From: DATBFU01 sp046735265
Lineage (GTDB): Bacteria > Acidobacteriota > Thermoanaerobaculia > UBA5066 > Gp7-AA6
Length of the DNA stretch: 7,936 nt
Direction: 5' to 3'
NCBI GenBank assembly: GCA_046735265.1
Contig: JBKPSZ010000038.1
Location: 1 to 7,936, forward strand
In this document: in pieces, positions 6,368 to 7,936 of the stretch
How the letters are laid out: each line of letters starts with the position of its first letter
Position numbering within the stretch: position 1 is the first letter of the stretch
Notes under the pieces: generated by a model
Seen by the model: the letters and a program-made list of their open reading frames with translations, nothing else
Database searches by the model: none
What the model was told of the DNA's origin: nothing
Made by a program: the position numbers and the translations under genes

Positions 6368-7029
6368 GCCCCGAGAGACCGGTCGTCTTCGTCGTCGAGG
6401 ACGACTCGTCGATGCGCCCGGCGCTCGAGAGCCTGATTCGCTCCGTGGGGCTGCGGGTCCAGGCGTTCGGATCCGGGCGCGAGTTTCTGGAGCAACCGCG
6501 GACCGGCGCGCCCTCGTGTCTCGTGCTCGACGTGCGTCTGCCGGGGTTGAGCGGGCTCGACCTGCAACGCCAGCTCACGGCTGCAGGCGTCCCGATTCCC
6601 ATCATCTTCATCACCGGTCACGGCGACATCCCGATGACCGTCCAGGCGATGAAAGCCGGCGCCCTGGAGTTCCTGACGAAGCCTTTCCGCGATCAGGAGC
6701 TGCTGGATGCGGTTCGGCAGGCGATCGAAAAGGACCGGGCCGCTCGGGAGCAGCGTGCCGAGCTCGCGACACTTCGACGGCGGCATACCTCGCTGACCTC
6801 GCGCGAGCGGGAAGTGATGGCGCTGGTGGTCTCGGGTCTCTTGAACAAGCAGATCGCGGCGGAGCTCGGCACGAGTGAAATCACGGTGAAGGTTCACCGC
6901 CGACGGGTGATGCAGAAGATGCAGGCGGGCTCGCTGGCGGACCTCGTCAAGATGGCCGTTGCGCTGGGACCGGAGACCCCCGACGAGCCGCCGGGACCTA
7001 CGGTCGGCTCGCGGGAGCCGGCTCCGTAG
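6364..7029 (+). CDS. FixJ/TodT-family response regulator (receiver plus LuxR-type HTH)
   Basis: The product is 221 residues. Its ATG overlaps the kinase stop by four bases (ATGA), so the two are cognate. The receiver (about residues 5-122) has the acidic cluster E12-D13-D14, phosphoacceptor Asp56 in LVLDVRLPG, Thr84 in FITGHGDIP and Lys106 in LTKPF, all intact. The FITGHGDIPMTVQAMKAGA stretch is typical of the FixJ/TodT/NodW group. A charged linker (about 122-141) leads to a LuxR/GerE helix-turn-helix with LTSREREVMALVVSGLLNKQIA and EITVKVHRRRVMQKM. It should be a DNA-binding transcription activator switched on by phosphorylation. A Pro-rich tail of about 20 residues (GPETPDEPPG onward) extends past the usual end of the family. 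The regulon is unknown; the convergent secreted-protein gene is one candidate. Confidence 0.95.
   Translation: MSPERPVVFVVEDDSSMRPALESLIRSVGLRVQAFGSGREFLEQPRTGAPSCLVLDVRLPGLSGLDLQRQLTAAGVPIPIIFITGHGDIPMTVQAMKAGALEFLTKPFRDQELLDAVRQAIEKDRAAREQRAELATLRRRHTSLTSREREVMALVVSGLLNKQIAAELGTSEITVKVHRRRVMQKMQAGSLADLVKMAVALGPETPDEPPGPTVGSREPAP
7005..7025 (+). other. Overlapping hairpins at the regulator 3' end, possible termination structure
   Basis: CGGCTC (7005-7010) pairs with GAGCCG (7015-7020) around GCGG. The overlapping palindrome GGAGCC/GGCTCC (7014-7025) can form an alternative, so the two foldings exclude each other. They sit in the last codons of the response regulator, about 30 bases from the convergent gene's stop. 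There is no T-run on either strand, so intrinsic termination is only weakly supported. Confidence 0.3.
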
Positions 7030-7052
7030 ATCCTCGGCGCTCGCCGACCGGA

Positions 7053-7505
7053 CTACGAGGCGCGAGGTCGCGCCGGAATTCTCAGAACCTCCGCCTGCCT
7101 CTCGCCGATCGAGAGCTCCCGACGAAGGGTCTTCTCGGAGCGGGCCACGGGAACCTCGTCCCCGGTGGGGCTCCCCTCTTCGACGATCCTCCAGAGGTAG
7201 TAGGTGTCGCCGTACTTGTGGAACACGAGCTCGCTGTCTCCGGCCGGAAGCCTCGCCTCGGTGCCGAAGACCTGGATGAGAGCGGCGCCGCCCTCCCCGA
7301 CGCTCTGGATCTCCAACAGACTTCCATTGGAGTCCTCCGGCGGACGGATCCGGTACTTTCCGGGCGGCAACTGCGCTTCGCCGGCGCGCCACGCGAAGGG
7401 GATGTCCGTTTCGATGGTCGTGTCGATGAACGCCCGAGCGGCCGGCGGAGCGAGCAATGTCAGCAGGCCGATCGAGACGAACAACAGTCGTAGCGGTTTC
7501 TTCAT
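7053..7505 (-). CDS. Small secreted protein of unknown function, Acidobacteriota-type family
   Basis: The product is 150 residues from ATG 7505-7503, with AAGGAG nine bases upstream on the - strand. Starts further upstream add a non-conserved stretch before MKKPLRLL and are rejected. The N-terminus is a clear Sec signal peptide (KK, then LRLLFVSIGLLTLLAPP) with a likely cleavage after ARA (residue 25). The mature part (about 125 residues) is beta-rich in appearance, with DIPFAWRAGEAQLPPGKYRIRP, SLLEIQS, ELVFHKYGDTYYLWRI and a charged C-terminus with SEKTLRREL. From memory this pattern recurs in hypothetical secreted proteins of Acidobacteriota; no function is known to me. It probably acts in the periplasm or outside the cell. 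It converges on the response regulator with only 23 bases between the stops. Confidence 0.9.
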   Translation of the reverse strand: MKKPLRLLFVSIGLLTLLAPPAARAFIDTTIETDIPFAWRAGEAQLPPGKYRIRPPEDSNGSLLEIQSVGEGGAALIQVFGTEARLPAGDSELVFHKYGDTYYLWRIVEEGSPTGDEVPVARSEKTLRRELSIGERQAEVLRIPARPRAS

Positions 7506-7738
7506 GATCCGAGACTCCTTTTCTGGCGGACGCCGAGGACGACCTTCTCGCCTCGCGCCGCTCGCGTCTTCATTCACTAGGACATACGCGCCGGGACCGC
7601 CGGCGTGCATTGCGCCTAAGGATGACGGAAAGCATCCTCGAGAGCCGACGGGATAGACGTTGGTATAGGTCGAGGAGGTTCGTGGGTGACGTCGTCGTCC
7701 CCTTTACGGGTCGAACGAACGGGCGCCGCGGGCGGAAA
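7506..7738 (-). other. Intergenic region upstream of the secreted-protein gene
   Basis: These 233 bases separate two - strand genes. They contain the AAGGAG ribosome site just before ATG 7505 and a hairpin with AGGATG (7619-7624) and CATCCT (7633-7638) around an 8-base loop. A short AT-rich patch reads CTATACC on the - strand near 7670 and could hold a -10 box, but no -35 partner is convincing. The secreted-protein promoter is expected here; I cannot fix it. Confidence 0.4.
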
Positions 7739-7936
7739 TCAGCCGCGCCGGTTCAGGGCCGACTCCACCGCCCGGAGAAGCTCGTCGGCGCGAAACGGCT
7801 TGTCGAGGAACGAGACGGCGTCCTGGCAGAGCACTTGAGCGCGCGCCAGGCCGCTCCCGTGCGCCGACACCACGATGATCGGGACCCGGAAGCCACTCTT
7901 CTCGACGAGACGTTGAAGCTCGAAGCCGCTCATACC
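7739..7936 (-). CDS. Response regulator receiver domain, C-terminal part
   Basis: The frame runs off the window edge: Gly precedes MSGFELQRL, which is the usual 'GMSGFEL' after the phosphoacceptor Asp, so the Met at 7933 is internal. The 65 visible residues hold the rear half of a receiver: the beta-4 strand with the Ser/Thr switch (PIIVVSAHG), and the conserved Lys in FLDKPFRADELLRAVESAL. The protein ends a few residues after the last helix, so it is either a stand-alone receiver or the C-terminal receiver of a hybrid histidine kinase. The phosphoacceptor Asp lies outside the window. The FixJ-like pattern resembles the regulator at 6364-7029, but the strand and termini differ, so it is a separate gene. 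Confidence 0.88.
   Translation of the reverse strand, partial: GMSGFELQRLVEKSGFRVPIIVVSAHGSGLARAQVLCQDAVSFLDKPFRADELLRAVESALNRRG

Noticed and set aside
6220..7392. A - strand open frame of about 390 codons opposite the kinase/regulator pair
   Set aside because: The product is low-complexity and lies opposite two complete signalling genes and out of frame with the secreted protein.

Overview
The window is GC-rich and gene-dense, and looks like a chromosomal segment of a soil or sediment bacterium, most likely Acidobacteriota. The best clue is the small secreted protein at 7053-7505. Its pattern (signal peptide, 'IPFAWRAGEAQLPPGKYRIRP', 'LVFHKYGDTYYLWRI') matches, from memory, a hypothetical family common in that phylum. 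This assignment is an inference; no 16S rRNA or other phylogenetic marker is present. I see no transposase, integrase, CRISPR array or phage gene.

Left block, + strand (1-3510). It opens with the 3' end of an isoprenylcysteine carboxyl methyltransferase (ICMT)-type membrane methyltransferase. After a hairpin-containing gap comes a 396-residue protein that resembles a circularly permuted ATP-grasp enzyme. The third gene starts inside or just after the end of the second and encodes a large membrane protein related to the STT3/PglB/AglB oligosaccharyltransferases. The last two are probably translationally linked, but their joint function is unknown.

Middle block, - strand (3501-4646). A four-helix DoxX-type membrane protein is followed by an alpha/beta-hydrolase with a TTG start. 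The hydrolase converges on the STT3-like gene and overlaps its end by 10 bases. An inverted repeat overlaps the hydrolase's ribosome binding site.

tRNA and spacer (4716-5185). A complete tRNA-Pro(TGG) with encoded CCA lies on the + strand behind a good extended -10 element. The 380 bases after it have no convincing gene but hold several inverted repeats. Both strands of this tRNA give open frames that produce the familiar spurious 'GAAGIEPAT'-type peptides, so apparent gene extensions across it should be discarded.

Right block (5186-7936). A membrane histidine kinase with a DUF4118-like sensor region overlaps, by ATGA, a FixJ/TodT-type response regulator, giving a complete two-component pair on the + strand. 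The small secreted protein converges on it from the - strand. The window ends in the C-terminal half of a second receiver domain, also on the - strand, so the region may be a signalling cluster.

The most interesting observation is the STT3-like protein: it keeps the TIxE motif, the DHHxxE-like motif and the residues after the WWDYG site, but WWDYG itself has become SWSWG. It is paired with an ATP-grasp-like protein of unknown function. I do not see a clearly new multi-gene system.
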